Of a stretch of DNA of 7,410 nucleotides, positions 1 to 6,512 are shown piece after piece (positions within the stretch are counted from its first letter, which is position 1; the number at the start of each line of letters is the position of its first letter). The notes beneath the pieces are model-generated. The model saw only the letters and a program-made list of their open reading frames with translations. It was not told the DNA's origin and searched no databases. Location of the stretch: the NCBI GenBank assembly GCA_910583615.1, contig CAJTXP010000085.1, forward strand, positions 1 through 7,410, in the 5' to 3' direction. The position numbers and the translations under genes were made by a program. This DNA comes from an uncultured Lachnospiraceae bacterium. GTDB lineage: Bacteria; Bacillota; Clostridia; Lachnospirales; Lachnospiraceae.

Positions 1-136
1 CTGTCCGCTCCAGTCCACACAGCGCTGCAGAGCACAGAGGCCCGGGGCGCAGACCGCCACCTGCTGCAAAAAGTAACAATGATGTATATCTCTGTCTGAA
101 TTTTAGCATATTTTTATAGGAAACCCAAGAAAATAA
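1..136. other. Left-edge segment without an assignable gene
   Basis: The first ~62 bases are GC-rich and then give way abruptly to AT-rich DNA, so positions 1-62 could be the edge of a coding region. On the plus strand three frames run in from the left and stop at 74-76, 97-99 and 117-119. On the minus strand frames are open towards the left edge, but no ATG with a ribosome site is present. None of the short translations resembles a family I recognise, so neither the end of an upstream gene nor the start of a divergent one can be chosen. No intrinsic terminator is seen; the T-run at 111-115 has no convincing stem in front of it. Confidence 0.4.
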
Positions 137-145
137 TGATATAAT
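137..145 (+). promoter_or_regulatory. Extended -10 promoter of the acyltransferase operon
   Basis: TGATATAAT at 137-145 matches the extended -10 consensus TGnTATAAT exactly. No good -35 lies 16-18 bp upstream, which is tolerated by extended -10 promoters. The expected transcription start, 6-7 nt after the hexamer, is at about 152-153, which is the ATG of the downstream gene. The upstream stretch 63-136 is AT-rich, as expected for a promoter. Transcription start is predicted, not shown. Confidence 0.6.
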
Positions 146-152
146 TACAAGT

Positions 153-1445
153 ATGAGCAAACGATTGAATGATAAAACCCCATGGTATCGCCTGGATCTG
201 TCGGCGATCGTATATCCGACGCTGCAGCGGCGGAATTTTTCTTCTGTATATCGAATCTCCGTAGTTTTGAAAGAAAAAGTGGAGCCGGAACTTCTGCAGA
301 AAGCAGTGGATCTGACGCTTCCCCGTTTTCCTACGTTTAAGGTGGCGATGCGTAAGGGCGTCTTCTGGCGGTATCTGGAACCCAACAACCGTCCCGGACC
401 GTTTGTGGAACCGGACATTGTCAATCCATGCATGCCTATGTTTTTCCGGAACAGTAACCGGTATCTGATCAGAATCTACTATTATGAATGCCGTATTGCA
501 CTGGAAGTTTTTCATTCTCTGTCAGACGGCGGAGGGGCGCTGTATCTGCTCCGGACAATGACAGCGGTTTATCTGCGTCTGAAAGGATATGAGATACCAG
601 ACGGACATGGTGTCCTTGCAACGGATGAAGAACCGGATCCGGAGGAACTGGAAGACTCCTATATGCGGTATGCCAGTTCCAAAGTGCGTCCGCCCAGGAG
701 CAGAGAAAAGACTTATCGAATCCGTGGAACAAAAGAGCCTTTTTATACGTTAAATATTATCAATGGAGTACTGCCGGTCTCCCAGGTACGTGCAGTGGCA
801 AAGAAATATCAGGTATCGGTAACAGAATATCTGAATGCAGTGCTTTTGTATGCGCTTCTGGAAAAGCAGAAGGCAGACCGTGTATTTCGGGAACTTCCGG
901 TATCTATTGCCATGCCGGTGAACCTGCGGAGGTTTTTTCCGTCGAAAACGCTTCGGAATTTTATTACCATGGTATATCCTTCGATTGATCCGCGGATGGG
1001 AGATTATACTTTTGAGGACATTGTGACACAGGTACACCATTTTATGCGCTACTATATCAACAATAAGTTTTTAAACGCGGACATTACGACCAATGCGGCA
1101 GTGACCAGAAATCCGTTTATACGGGTGGTTCCGTTGTTCTTCAAAGATTTTGTAGTGCGGCAGTTTTATAAACGGGTACAGGACGGGCAGTCCAGCGCAG
1201 GGCTTACGAATCTGGGAATCATAGAAACGCCGGAAGAAATGAAAGCGTATATTGAGCGGTTTGACGTGCTGATGGGCCAGCCTTTTTCGGCGCGGACAAA
1301 CTGTGCAGTTGCAAGTTATGGAGAAAATTTAAGTATCAGTTTTGCCAGCAGCATCGTGGAAGCGGACGTGGAGCGGCTGTTTTTTCGGAAGCTGGTCAAA
1401 GACGGAATCCATGTAAAAATTGAGAGCAATCGAAAGGCGGGGTGA
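153..1445 (+). CDS. HxxxDG-motif acyltransferase (alcohol acetyltransferase / condensation-domain superfamily)
   Basis: 430 residues, the usual size for a two-lobed chloramphenicol-acetyltransferase-fold enzyme. The diagnostic motif is HSLSDG at residues 121-126; His121 would be the general base that activates an alcohol or amine for acyl transfer, and Asp125 is structural. The surroundings (VFHSLSDGGGAL) resemble the alcohol-acetyltransferase group and PapA/wax-ester-synthase relatives more than NRPS condensation domains, which carry HHxxxDG. There is no signal peptide or membrane segment, so it is probably cytoplasmic. The start is fixed by the conserved-looking WYRLDLSAIVYP block at residues 12-23: the only upstream in-frame starts are ATG 153 and a TTG four codons later. 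There is no Shine-Dalgarno in front of the ATG. It ends 6 bp before the next gene, so the two are probably co-translated. The acyl donor and acceptor cannot be read from the sequence. Confidence 0.8.
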   Translation: MSKRLNDKTPWYRLDLSAIVYPTLQRRNFSSVYRISVVLKEKVEPELLQKAVDLTLPRFPTFKVAMRKGVFWRYLEPNNRPGPFVEPDIVNPCMPMFFRNSNRYLIRIYYYECRIALEVFHSLSDGGGALYLLRTMTAVYLRLKGYEIPDGHGVLATDEEPDPEELEDSYMRYASSKVRPPRSREKTYRIRGTKEPFYTLNIINGVLPVSQVRAVAKKYQVSVTEYLNAVLLYALLEKQKADRVFRELPVSIAMPVNLRRFFPSKTLRNFITMVYPSIDPRMGDYTFEDIVTQVHHFMRYYINNKFLNADITTNAAVTRNPFIRVVPLFFKDFVVRQFYKRVQDGQSSAGLTNLGIIETPEEMKAYIERFDVLMGQPFSARTNCAVASYGENLSISFASSIVEADVERLFFRKLVKDGIHVKIESNRKAG

Positions 1446-1451
1446 GAGAAC

Positions 1452-2153
1452 ATGTCCTATTGTGTGAACTGTGGAGTGGAGCTTCATGATACCTGTTCTG
1501 TATGTCCTTTGTGTAATACAAAAGTCCATAATCCGGTACAGGAGGTGGACCGGAAGGCTCCGGCGCCTTTTCCGGTTCGAAGAGGAGATGCCTCGCCGGT
1601 ACAGCAGACGGATGTGATGATTTTGATTAGCATTATACTGGCCGTGACAGCAGGAGTCTGCGGGCTTCTGAACCTTCTGATTTTTCAGAGCACTTCCTGG
1701 TCTTTGTACGTAATCGGGGGCTGCGTACTTCTGTGGATTCTTTTCCTCCCGGTTTTTTTTCAGAAGCTGAGTCCTTATCTGAGCCTTTTTCTGGACGGTT
1801 CCGGCATTATTATGTATTTTGGGATTATTTCCTGGCTGCATCCGGGGCATGGCTGGTTCTGGCATCTGGCATTTCCTCTGACTGTGCTTGCTACCGGACT
1901 GATCCTCCTGTTCGTTGTCTGTGTCCGACAGGTCCATGCTTCCATTCTTTCCTGCGCTGCGCTTGTAATGGGAGAAACTGCTGTATTTACCGTGGCAGTG
2001 GAACTGCTGATTGATTTTTTCCGACGGACATCCCCTGGAATCACCTGGTCTGCCATTGTGCTGACCTGCTGCGTCATTATTGATGCGGCGCTGATCACCA
2101 TTATACGGCGTGCCAGACTGAGAGAAGAGGTGCGAAGGAGAATGCATATTTGA
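1452..2153 (+). CDS. Zinc-ribbon polytopic membrane protein (DUF6320-like)
   Basis: 233 residues. The N-terminus carries a rubredoxin-like zinc ribbon with paired cysteines C4-x2-C7 and C18-x2-C21 (C15 is extra), followed by a ~30-residue proline-rich linker and six hydrophobic segments at about 53-76, 82-103, 108-128, 133-157, 161-187 and 193-217. It ends in a basic cytoplasmic-type tail rich in Arg. This arrangement matches what I know as DUF6320, a family of unknown function often next to alcohol-acetyltransferase-type genes in Lachnospiraceae (from memory, not searched). The ribosome site is the G-rich GGGGTGAGAG sequence overlapping the previous stop, 6 bp from the ATG. The neighbour suggests a membrane partner or regulator of the acyltransferase; the ribbon could bind protein or nucleic acid. 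No catalytic motif is visible. Confidence 0.75.
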   Translation: MSYCVNCGVELHDTCSVCPLCNTKVHNPVQEVDRKAPAPFPVRRGDASPVQQTDVMILISIILAVTAGVCGLLNLLIFQSTSWSLYVIGGCVLLWILFLPVFFQKLSPYLSLFLDGSGIIMYFGIISWLHPGHGWFWHLAFPLTVLATGLILLFVVCVRQVHASILSCAALVMGETAVFTVAVELLIDFFRRTSPGITWSAIVLTCCVIIDAALITIIRRARLREEVRRRMHI

Positions 2154-2168
2154 CAGAGCCGTGGTTGT

Positions 2169-2196
2169 CCCGTGCAGCCCATACGGCGCTGCCGGG
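2169..2196 (+). repeat. Intercistronic stem-loop between the membrane protein and GH3 genes
   Basis: CCCG-t-GCAGC at 2169-2178 pairs with GCTGC-CGGG at 2188-2196, giving 9 base pairs with one bulged T and a 9-nt loop. No T-run follows, so it is not an intrinsic terminator. It sits in the 97-bp gap between two same-strand genes and could mark an mRNA processing or stability site that lets the GH3 gene be expressed at a different level. Such a stem could also occur by chance. Confidence 0.35.
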
Positions 2197-2234
2197 TACT
2201 CGGACAGGAGCATATTGTGGGATAACCCTGAAAG

Positions 2235-2240
2235 AAGGAG
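2235..2240 (+). promoter_or_regulatory. Ribosome binding site that selects a TTG start
   Basis: AAGGAG at 2235-2240 lies 10 nt before TTG 2251. The nearby GTG 2240 and TTG 2244 are out of frame, and the first in-frame ATG lies inside the predicted membrane anchor. TTG 2251 is therefore the only sensible start for the GH3 protein. Confidence 0.7.
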
Positions 2241-2250
2241 TGGTTGAAAA

Positions 2251-3624
2251 TTGAACAGAAAGCAGAGACAGACAAAGAAAAGCCGGTACAGAAACAGAAT
2301 CAGGAATGTGATTTTTGGAATCTCTCTTGGATTTCTTATATGCATTATGGCTGGCGGAGTCGGAATATGGATGGTATCTGAGCAGAAGACAGGAGGAAAA
2401 GAGGGGAAAGAAGGTCTGACGGAAGCGGCATCTGAAGAGGAAAAGGCTGAAGTGACAATGGAGGCGAGGGCTGAAGTGACGGAGCCGGAAGGATCGGAGA
2501 CTTTACATCCGGAGGAAGAGGCAGAGGATTTACCGCCGGAAGAACCGGAGAAAACAGAGGAAGAGCTTCTGGAGGAACGGATACAGGAAGTAATGGCGGA
2601 TATGACAACCAGAGAAAAAGTGCTTCAGCTTTTTATGATTACGCCGGAGGCGCTGACCGGATATGAGACAGTGACAATGGCAGGAGACAGTACAAAAGAA
2701 GCAGTTCTGGAATATCCGGCAGGGGGCATTATTTATTTTTCCAGTAATCTGAAAGAGCCGGAACAGGTGCGGACCATGCTTGGAAATACAAAGCAGTATT
2801 ATGAGGAAGCTGGATATCCGGCTCCCTTTCTGGGTGTGGACGAAGAAGGTGGAACTGTAGCGCGTATCGGCAGGCAGTCTGCATTTGGAGCAGAGCAGAT
2901 CGAAGATATGCGGACTATTGGAGACAGCGGAGATATACAGGAGGCCAGGCAGGTTGGTCAGGCGATCGGCTCTTATCTGTCGGAGCTTGGATTTACACTG
3001 GACTTTGCACCGGTGGCGGATGTTTTAACGAATCCGGAGAACCAGGTGATCGGCCGGCGTTCTTTTGGGACAGATCCGGATCTGGTGGCAGATTTTGCGA
3101 TGGCAGAGGCGCAGGGACTGGAAGCCTCCGGCGTGTGGGCAGTTTTGAAGCATTATCCCGGGCATGGAGCAACGCAGGGAGACAGCCATCAGGGTTATGC
3201 ATATACGGACAAGGGGCTGGAGGAACTGATGGAGGCAGAGCTGGTTCCTTTCCGGAAAGGGATACAGGAAGGGATTCGTTTTATTATGGTGGCTCACATT
3301 TCAGTGCCCTCCATTACCGGCGGAGAAATCCCCTGTTCCCTGTCTTCTTATATGATTACGGATGTGCTTCGGGAACAGATGGGGTATGACGGAATTGTAG
3401 TAACGGATGCCATGAACATGGGCGCTGTCAGTCAGCAGTATGATCCTGCAGAAGCGGCTGTCCTGGCGCTTCAGGCAGGCGTGGATCTGATTCTGATGCC
3501 TGCAGATTTTCACAGCGCCTTTGAGGGGGTGCTGGATGCGCTGGAGGCGGGGACGCTCACCGAAGAGCGGATTGATGAATCGGTGCACAGGATCCTGCGG
3601 GTGAAGCTGCAGACGCAGGACTGA
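2251..3624 (+). CDS. Membrane-anchored glycoside hydrolase family 3 protein (NagZ-like beta-N-acetylhexosaminidase)
   Basis: 457 residues from a TTG start. Residues 1-18 are strongly basic, 19-41 form a single hydrophobic anchor with no lipobox, and 44-108 are a low-complexity Glu/Pro/Thr stalk. Residues ~110-457 are a single GH3 N-terminal-type (beta/alpha)8 domain. Diagnostic blocks are GVDEEGG (195-201, substrate-binding Asp197), GRRSFG (268-273), KHYPGHG followed by DSH (300-313; Asp311/His313 match the acid/base dyad of NagZ enzymes), and VVTDAMNM with the catalytic nucleophile Asp386. All key residues are present, so it should be active. There is no GH3 C-terminal domain, as in single-domain NagZ. 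The anchor places the enzyme outside the membrane, where it would remove terminal beta-N-acetylglucosamine from muropeptides, wall polymers or host glycans. It follows the zinc-ribbon gene by 97 bp. A different beta-linked substrate is possible, because GH3 specificity is broad. Confidence 0.88.
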   Translation: MNRKQRQTKKSRYRNRIRNVIFGISLGFLICIMAGGVGIWMVSEQKTGGKEGKEGLTEAASEEEKAEVTMEARAEVTEPEGSETLHPEEEAEDLPPEEPEKTEEELLEERIQEVMADMTTREKVLQLFMITPEALTGYETVTMAGDSTKEAVLEYPAGGIIYFSSNLKEPEQVRTMLGNTKQYYEEAGYPAPFLGVDEEGGTVARIGRQSAFGAEQIEDMRTIGDSGDIQEARQVGQAIGSYLSELGFTLDFAPVADVLTNPENQVIGRRSFGTDPDLVADFAMAEAQGLEASGVWAVLKHYPGHGATQGDSHQGYAYTDKGLEELMEAELVPFRKGIQEGIRFIMVAHISVPSITGGEIPCSLSSYMITDVLREQMGYDGIVVTDAMNMGAVSQQYDPAEAAVLALQAGVDLILMPADFHSAFEGVLDALEAGTLTEERIDESVHRILRVKLQTQD

Positions 3625-3633
3625 CCTGTCATC

Positions 3634-3717
3634 AGCAACGATAGATCAGGCAGCAGGTTGGCTTTTCATGGGGCGCAGATCTACCGTGAAAGGTAACGGC
3701 AGCAGAGGAGCAACGAT
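3634..3717 (+). repeat. Two pairs of short direct repeats upstream of the GntR promoter
   Basis: AGCAACGAT occurs at 3634-3642 and 3709-3717, and GGCAGCAG at 3649-3656 and 3698-3705, nested inside the first pair. The segment holds no convincing gene or terminator. It may be leftover of a small duplication or simply chance; no function can be assigned. Confidence 0.3.
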
Positions 3718-3720
3718 GAG

Positions 3721-3769
3721 AAAACAGTATAAAACAGTTGACAATAGTTCGAAAGTGTTATATACTGTT
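3721..3769 (+). promoter_or_regulatory. Probable GntR/YtrA-type operator around the transporter promoter
   Basis: AACAGTATA (3723-3731) and TATACTGTT (3761-3769) are a perfect 9-bp inverted repeat with 29 bp between the arms. The left arm lies just upstream of the -35 box and the right arm contains the -10 box. A second copy of AAAACAGT (3731-3738) follows the first (3721-3728) at exactly 10 bp, one helical turn. YtrA-subfamily operators are recalled as widely spaced palindromes of GTnTA...TAnAC type, which fits GTATA...TATAC here. Binding of the repressor encoded just downstream would block RNA polymerase directly. This is inference from position and symmetry. Confidence 0.7.
3738..3766 (+). 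promoter_or_regulatory. Sigma-A promoter of the GntR-ABC operon
   Basis: TTGACA at 3738-3743 (perfect -35) and TATACT at 3761-3766 (5 of 6 to TATAAT) are separated by 17 bp. Transcription should begin near 3773. A strong ribosome site AAAGGAGG (3776-3783) follows, 6 nt before the ATG, leaving a very short leader. Confidence 0.85.
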
Positions 3770-3789
3770 CATCATAAAGGAGGAAAGAG

Positions 3790-4164
3790 ATGAAATTAAT
3801 CATCAATCATTCATCCATGCAGCCTGTCTATGAGCAGATCTCCGGACAGATCAAAGAGCGGATCATGCACGGGGAGCTGACGGAAGGGGCCGTTCTTCCT
3901 TCTGTGCGCACCCTTGCCCGGGAGCTGAGAGTCAGCGCCCTGACCGTGAAAAAGTCCTATGATGTGCTGGAGCAGGAGGGATTTATCACTACAGTCCATG
4001 GAAAAGGCAGTTTTGTATCCAGTGCAAATCAGGCACAGATGCTGGAGGAAAAGCGCCGGGAGGTGGAAGCGGAACTGGAAGCCGCCATTCGTAAAGGCAG
4101 AAGCTGCGGGATGAGCCACACAGAAATCACCGAGTTATTTCATATTATCATGGAGGAATCGTGA
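3790..4164 (+). CDS. GntR-family transcriptional repressor, YtrA subfamily
   Basis: 124 residues: an N-terminal GntR winged helix-turn-helix at ~10-76 and a short helical tail at ~81-120 without a ligand-binding domain of the FadR or HutC type, which is the hallmark of the YtrA subfamily. Visible signatures are PVYEQI (12-17), LPSVRTLARELRVS (36-49), the recognition helix around 49-61 and the wing with HGKGSFV (70-76). It is expected to bind DNA as a dimer and repress its own operon through the inverted repeat in the promoter. The stop TGA at 4162-4164 shares its final base with the ATPase ATG, giving tight translational coupling. The inducing signal is unknown; relatives respond to cell-envelope stress or peptide antibiotics. 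Confidence 0.9.
   Translation: MKLIINHSSMQPVYEQISGQIKERIMHGELTEGAVLPSVRTLARELRVSALTVKKSYDVLEQEGFITTVHGKGSFVSSANQAQMLEEKRREVEAELEAAIRKGRSCGMSHTEITELFHIIMEES
4152..4156 (+). promoter_or_regulatory. Ribosome binding site deciding the ABC ATPase start
   Basis: GGAGG lies inside the end of the GntR gene. Three consecutive in-frame starts follow: GTG 4161 (4-nt spacing), ATG 4164 (7 nt) and ATG 4167 (10 nt). ATG 4164 has the best spacing and overlaps the upstream TGA as TGATG, so it is preferred. Confidence 0.7.
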
Positions 4165-5015
4165 TGATGATAAGAATCGAACATTTGGAAAAGCGTTATT
4201 CCGATTTTCATCTGGACTGTACCATGGAGGTGCCGGAAGGAAATGTGACTGCGCTGATCGGTCCGAACGGAGCAGGGAAAAGTACCGTGTTCAAAGCACT
4301 GCTGGGTCTGATCTGTCCGGAATCCGGAACCGTGGAGCTTTTCGGAAAGCCTGTGGGAGAGCTGACGCGGGAAGAGAGAGAACAGATCGGAATGGTTCTT
4401 TCAGGCGCCTGCTTCAGCAGCTACTTGCATGTGGGAGATATCCCGTCTGTCTTAAGTCGTCTGTATGCCCGCTTTGAGAAAAAAGACTTTCTGGAGCGGT
4501 GCCGCCGTTTCGGACTGCCCATGGAGAAGAAGATCCGGGAGCTTTCCACCGGCATGAAGGCAAAACTGAAGGTATTGATTGCCCTGTCCCACGATGCGAA
4601 GCTGCTGATTCTGGATGAACCTACAGCGGGACTGGATGTGCTGGCACGGGAAGAGATCCTGGATATGCTGCGGGAATATATGATCCCCGGAGACCGGTCG
4701 ATCCTGATCAGTTCCCATATCTCCAGCGATCTGGAGGGGCTCTGCGACGATCTGTATCTGATCGATCAGGGAAAGATCATTATGCACGAGGAGACGGACG
4801 CGCTGCTGGGAGAATACGGAATTCTGAAGGTTACAAAGGAGCAGTACCAGGCACTGGATAAGACCTTTGTCATGCGCAGAAAGAAGGAGTCTTTCGGCTA
4901 CAGTCTGCTGACCGGACAGAAACAGTTTTATCAGGAAAACGCACCGCAGATCACCCTGGAGAAAGGGACTATCGATGAAGTGATCATGCTGATGATCAGG
5001 GGGGAGGCATTATGA
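4164..5015 (+). CDS. ABC transporter ATP-binding protein (YtrB/BcrA-like)
   Basis: 283 residues from ATG 4164. The nucleotide-binding domain has Walker A GPNGAGKST (33-41), signature LSTGM (127-131), Walker B LLILDE (147-152), D-loop AGLD (155-158) and the H-loop histidine at 185. The Q-loop glutamine normally found shortly after residue 76 is missing: the segment reads IGMVLSGACF (75-84). The signature is LSTGM rather than LSGGQ. Both departures are, from memory, common in the subfamily of small exporters linked to GntR/YtrA regulators. Residues ~205-283 form a C-terminal extension ending in a TIDEVI block. It would dimerise and power the permease encoded next, with which it overlaps by four bases (ATGA). 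Substrate unknown; antimicrobial peptide or envelope-related export is the usual guess. Confidence 0.92.
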   Translation: MMIRIEHLEKRYSDFHLDCTMEVPEGNVTALIGPNGAGKSTVFKALLGLICPESGTVELFGKPVGELTREEREQIGMVLSGACFSSYLHVGDIPSVLSRLYARFEKKDFLERCRRFGLPMEKKIRELSTGMKAKLKVLIALSHDAKLLILDEPTAGLDVLAREEILDMLREYMIPGDRSILISSHISSDLEGLCDDLYLIDQGKIIMHEETDALLGEYGILKVTKEQYQALDKTFVMRRKKESFGYSLLTGQKQFYQENAPQITLEKGTIDEVIMLMIRGEAL

Positions 5016-5668
5016 CAGGATTACTTTTGAAAGACTGGAAGCTGTTCCGGCGTCAGGGACGTTATTATGGATTTGTACTGATCCTGGCCTGCGCCATGGC
5101 ATTTATAGGTTCGAAGGATTTTTCTTCTTTCATCACCAGTTATATGACATTTATGATTGCCATATTTTCGTTCAGCAGCTTTACCTATGACGAATATGAA
5201 GACGGCATGGCATTTCTGATGGCGCTGCCTTCCGGCAGGCGGGATTACGTAAAGGCAAAATATGTCTTCAGTCTCCTGCTGATCACAGGTGGATGGATTG
5301 TGGCGGTAATCTTACGCTTCGGATTTTTCCTGATCCGCTATTCTGCTGCGGAATATCTGGAGCTCCTGCCCGTAGAACCGGTTTATCTGCTGATGACTCT
5401 GCTCTATGTGGAATGCTCTTTTCCGGTCCTTATGAAATTCGGAGCGGAAAAGGGGCGGGGGATCGCTTTTGGAGGTCTGGCGGTCATCGGAGCAGGAGCC
5501 TTTCTGCTGGCGAAAAGCGGAATCATCCTCCCTGTTTTTTCCGCCATCGACCGGCTGGCTGAGACTGCTCCGGTCCCGCTGCTTGCCGGTTTTCTGGCGG
5601 TATGCGCCGTGATCCTCAGGATCTCTTATCAGGTTTCCCTGCGATTCATGGAGAAACGGGAGTTCTAA
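5012..5668 (+). CDS. ABC-2 type transporter permease
   Basis: 218 residues with about six hydrophobic segments (19-33, 37-57, 84-108, 123-141, 151-174, 186-205). The loop after the second segment contains YDEYEDG...ALPSGRRDYVKAKY (59-84), the typical block of the ABC2_membrane_5 group, in which a D-E pair and an LP-x2-R motif contact the ATPase. The ATG overlaps the ATPase stop by four bases and is preceded by a G-rich ribosome site (GGAGG at 5003-5007). As the only permease in the operon, it would form a homodimer with two ATPase copies. The operon ends here, facing a convergent gene 50 bp away. Confidence 0.88.
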   Translation: MTGLLLKDWKLFRRQGRYYGFVLILACAMAFIGSKDFSSFITSYMTFMIAIFSFSSFTYDEYEDGMAFLMALPSGRRDYVKAKYVFSLLLITGGWIVAVILRFGFFLIRYSAAEYLELLPVEPVYLLMTLLYVECSFPVLMKFGAEKGRGIAFGGLAVIGAGAFLLAKSGIILPVFSAIDRLAETAPVPLLAGFLAVCAVILRISYQVSLRFMEKREF

Positions 5669-5718
5669 AAGTCCGTCAGGATCGCAGGAACTGCCTGCAT
5701 GCACTAAAATAAGCGGTC

Positions 5719-6495
5719 TTAAGACAGAAAGTTCACTCCCAGAATCAGGCAGCCCAGGATGACCAGGACTACGCCGGTGGCCCGGTTCAGAGTCGCCGGC
5801 GCTGCACGGTTGGCGAACCGGGCGGCGATCCTGGCCCAGAGAAGCGTAGAAGCAATACAGAAGATCAGGCTGATAAGATCCGGCGCCCCTCCGATGGAGA
5901 AATGGCTGACTGCACCGGTAAATGCGGTAAATGTCATGATAAAAACACTGGTCCCCACAGCGGTTTTCAGTTCAAAGCCCAGAACGGAGGTCAGGATCAG
6001 GAGCATCATCATGCCGCCGCCGGCACCGACGAAGCCGCAGATAAAGCCGATCCCCATACCGCAGAAGACGGACTGGATCAGCTGCTTCTTCGGATCTTTG
6101 GCTTCCATGGATTCTCTGGTGGTCATAACCGGCCGTACGATGAATTTTATGCCCAGAAGCAGCGTCATAAAGACAGAAAAGCTTCCCATGGCAGATCCGG
6201 GCAGCAGGCTGGATACCCAGCTTCCCACGACGGTAAAGACAAGAACGGAGAGCATCATGGGAATCCCGTTTTTAATGTCCAGATTTTTGTTTTTGCCATA
6301 GGTATAAGCACTGACGGCACTGGCGAGTACATCGCTGGCCAGTGCAATGCCCACTGCATGATAGGGCTCCATGTGAAGGAACGTGATCAGCATGGGACTG
6401 ATCACTGCCGCCGCGCTCATACCGGCAAATCCGGTGCCGAGCCCTGCTCCGATTCCTGCCATAAAACAGATGATAAATGTATAGAAAAGCGTCAT
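5719..6495 (-). CDS. TSUP-family anion exporter (TauE/SafE type)
   Basis: 258 residues with 7-8 hydrophobic segments (about 3-24, 45-66, 78-99, 103-121, 141-165, 178-199, 208-221, 239-256) arranged as two similar halves. The first half has GAGLGTGFAGM (16-26) and the second GFVGAGGGMMML (154-165), followed by AVGTSVFIM (179-187). These glycine-rich re-entrant motifs and the central charged loop at 125-139 mark the sulfite exporter TauE/SafE (TSUP) family, which moves sulfite, sulfoacetate, thiosulfate or small organic acids. The start is ATG 6495: AGGAGG lies at 6505-6510 with 9-nt spacing, and the first helix begins at once. A longer in-frame extension to 6558 would run into the upstream gene and adds a non-membrane stretch, so it is not used. 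The gene starts 17 bp after the marR stop and is clearly co-transcribed. Substrate not determinable. Confidence 0.88.
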   Translation of the reverse strand: MTLFYTFIICFMAGIGAGLGTGFAGMSAAAVISPMLITFLHMEPYHAVGIALASDVLASAVSAYTYGKNKNLDIKNGIPMMLSVLVFTVVGSWVSSLLPGSAMGSFSVFMTLLLGIKFIVRPVMTTRESMEAKDPKKQLIQSVFCGMGIGFICGFVGAGGGMMMLLILTSVLGFELKTAVGTSVFIMTFTAFTGAVSHFSIGGAPDLISLIFCIASTLLWARIAARFANRAAPATLNRATGVVLVILGCLILGVNFLS

Positions 6496-6504
6496 GATAC
6501 CATT

Positions 6505-6510
6505 CCTCCT
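6505..6510 (-). promoter_or_regulatory. Ribosome binding site of the TSUP gene
   Basis: A perfect AGGAGG on the minus strand, within the 17-bp gap to the marR gene, 9 nt before the ATG. An ATG at 6503 is nearer but leads to a stop after three codons, so ATG 6495 is the real start. Confidence 0.75.
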
Positions 6511-6512
6511 GA

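Noticed and set aside
1..99. Open frames entering from the left edge as the end of an upstream gene
   Set aside because: Three plus-strand and several minus-strand frames are equally open over this short stretch and none shows family resemblance.
2150..2155. TTGACA as a -35 box for the GH3 gene
   Set aside because: It overlaps the previous stop codon by chance; no -10-like hexamer lies 16-18 bp downstream.
1329..2345. Long minus-strand open frame of 338 codons across the zinc-ribbon gene
   Set aside because: It lies antisense to two well-supported genes, has a low-complexity composition rich in Gln, Asn, His and Arg, no recognisable domain, and no ribosome site.
5684..5698. GCAGG/CCTGC hairpin between the convergent operons as a shared terminator
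   Set aside because: Only five pairs and no T-run on either strand; no clear intrinsic terminator is present between 5669 and 5718.
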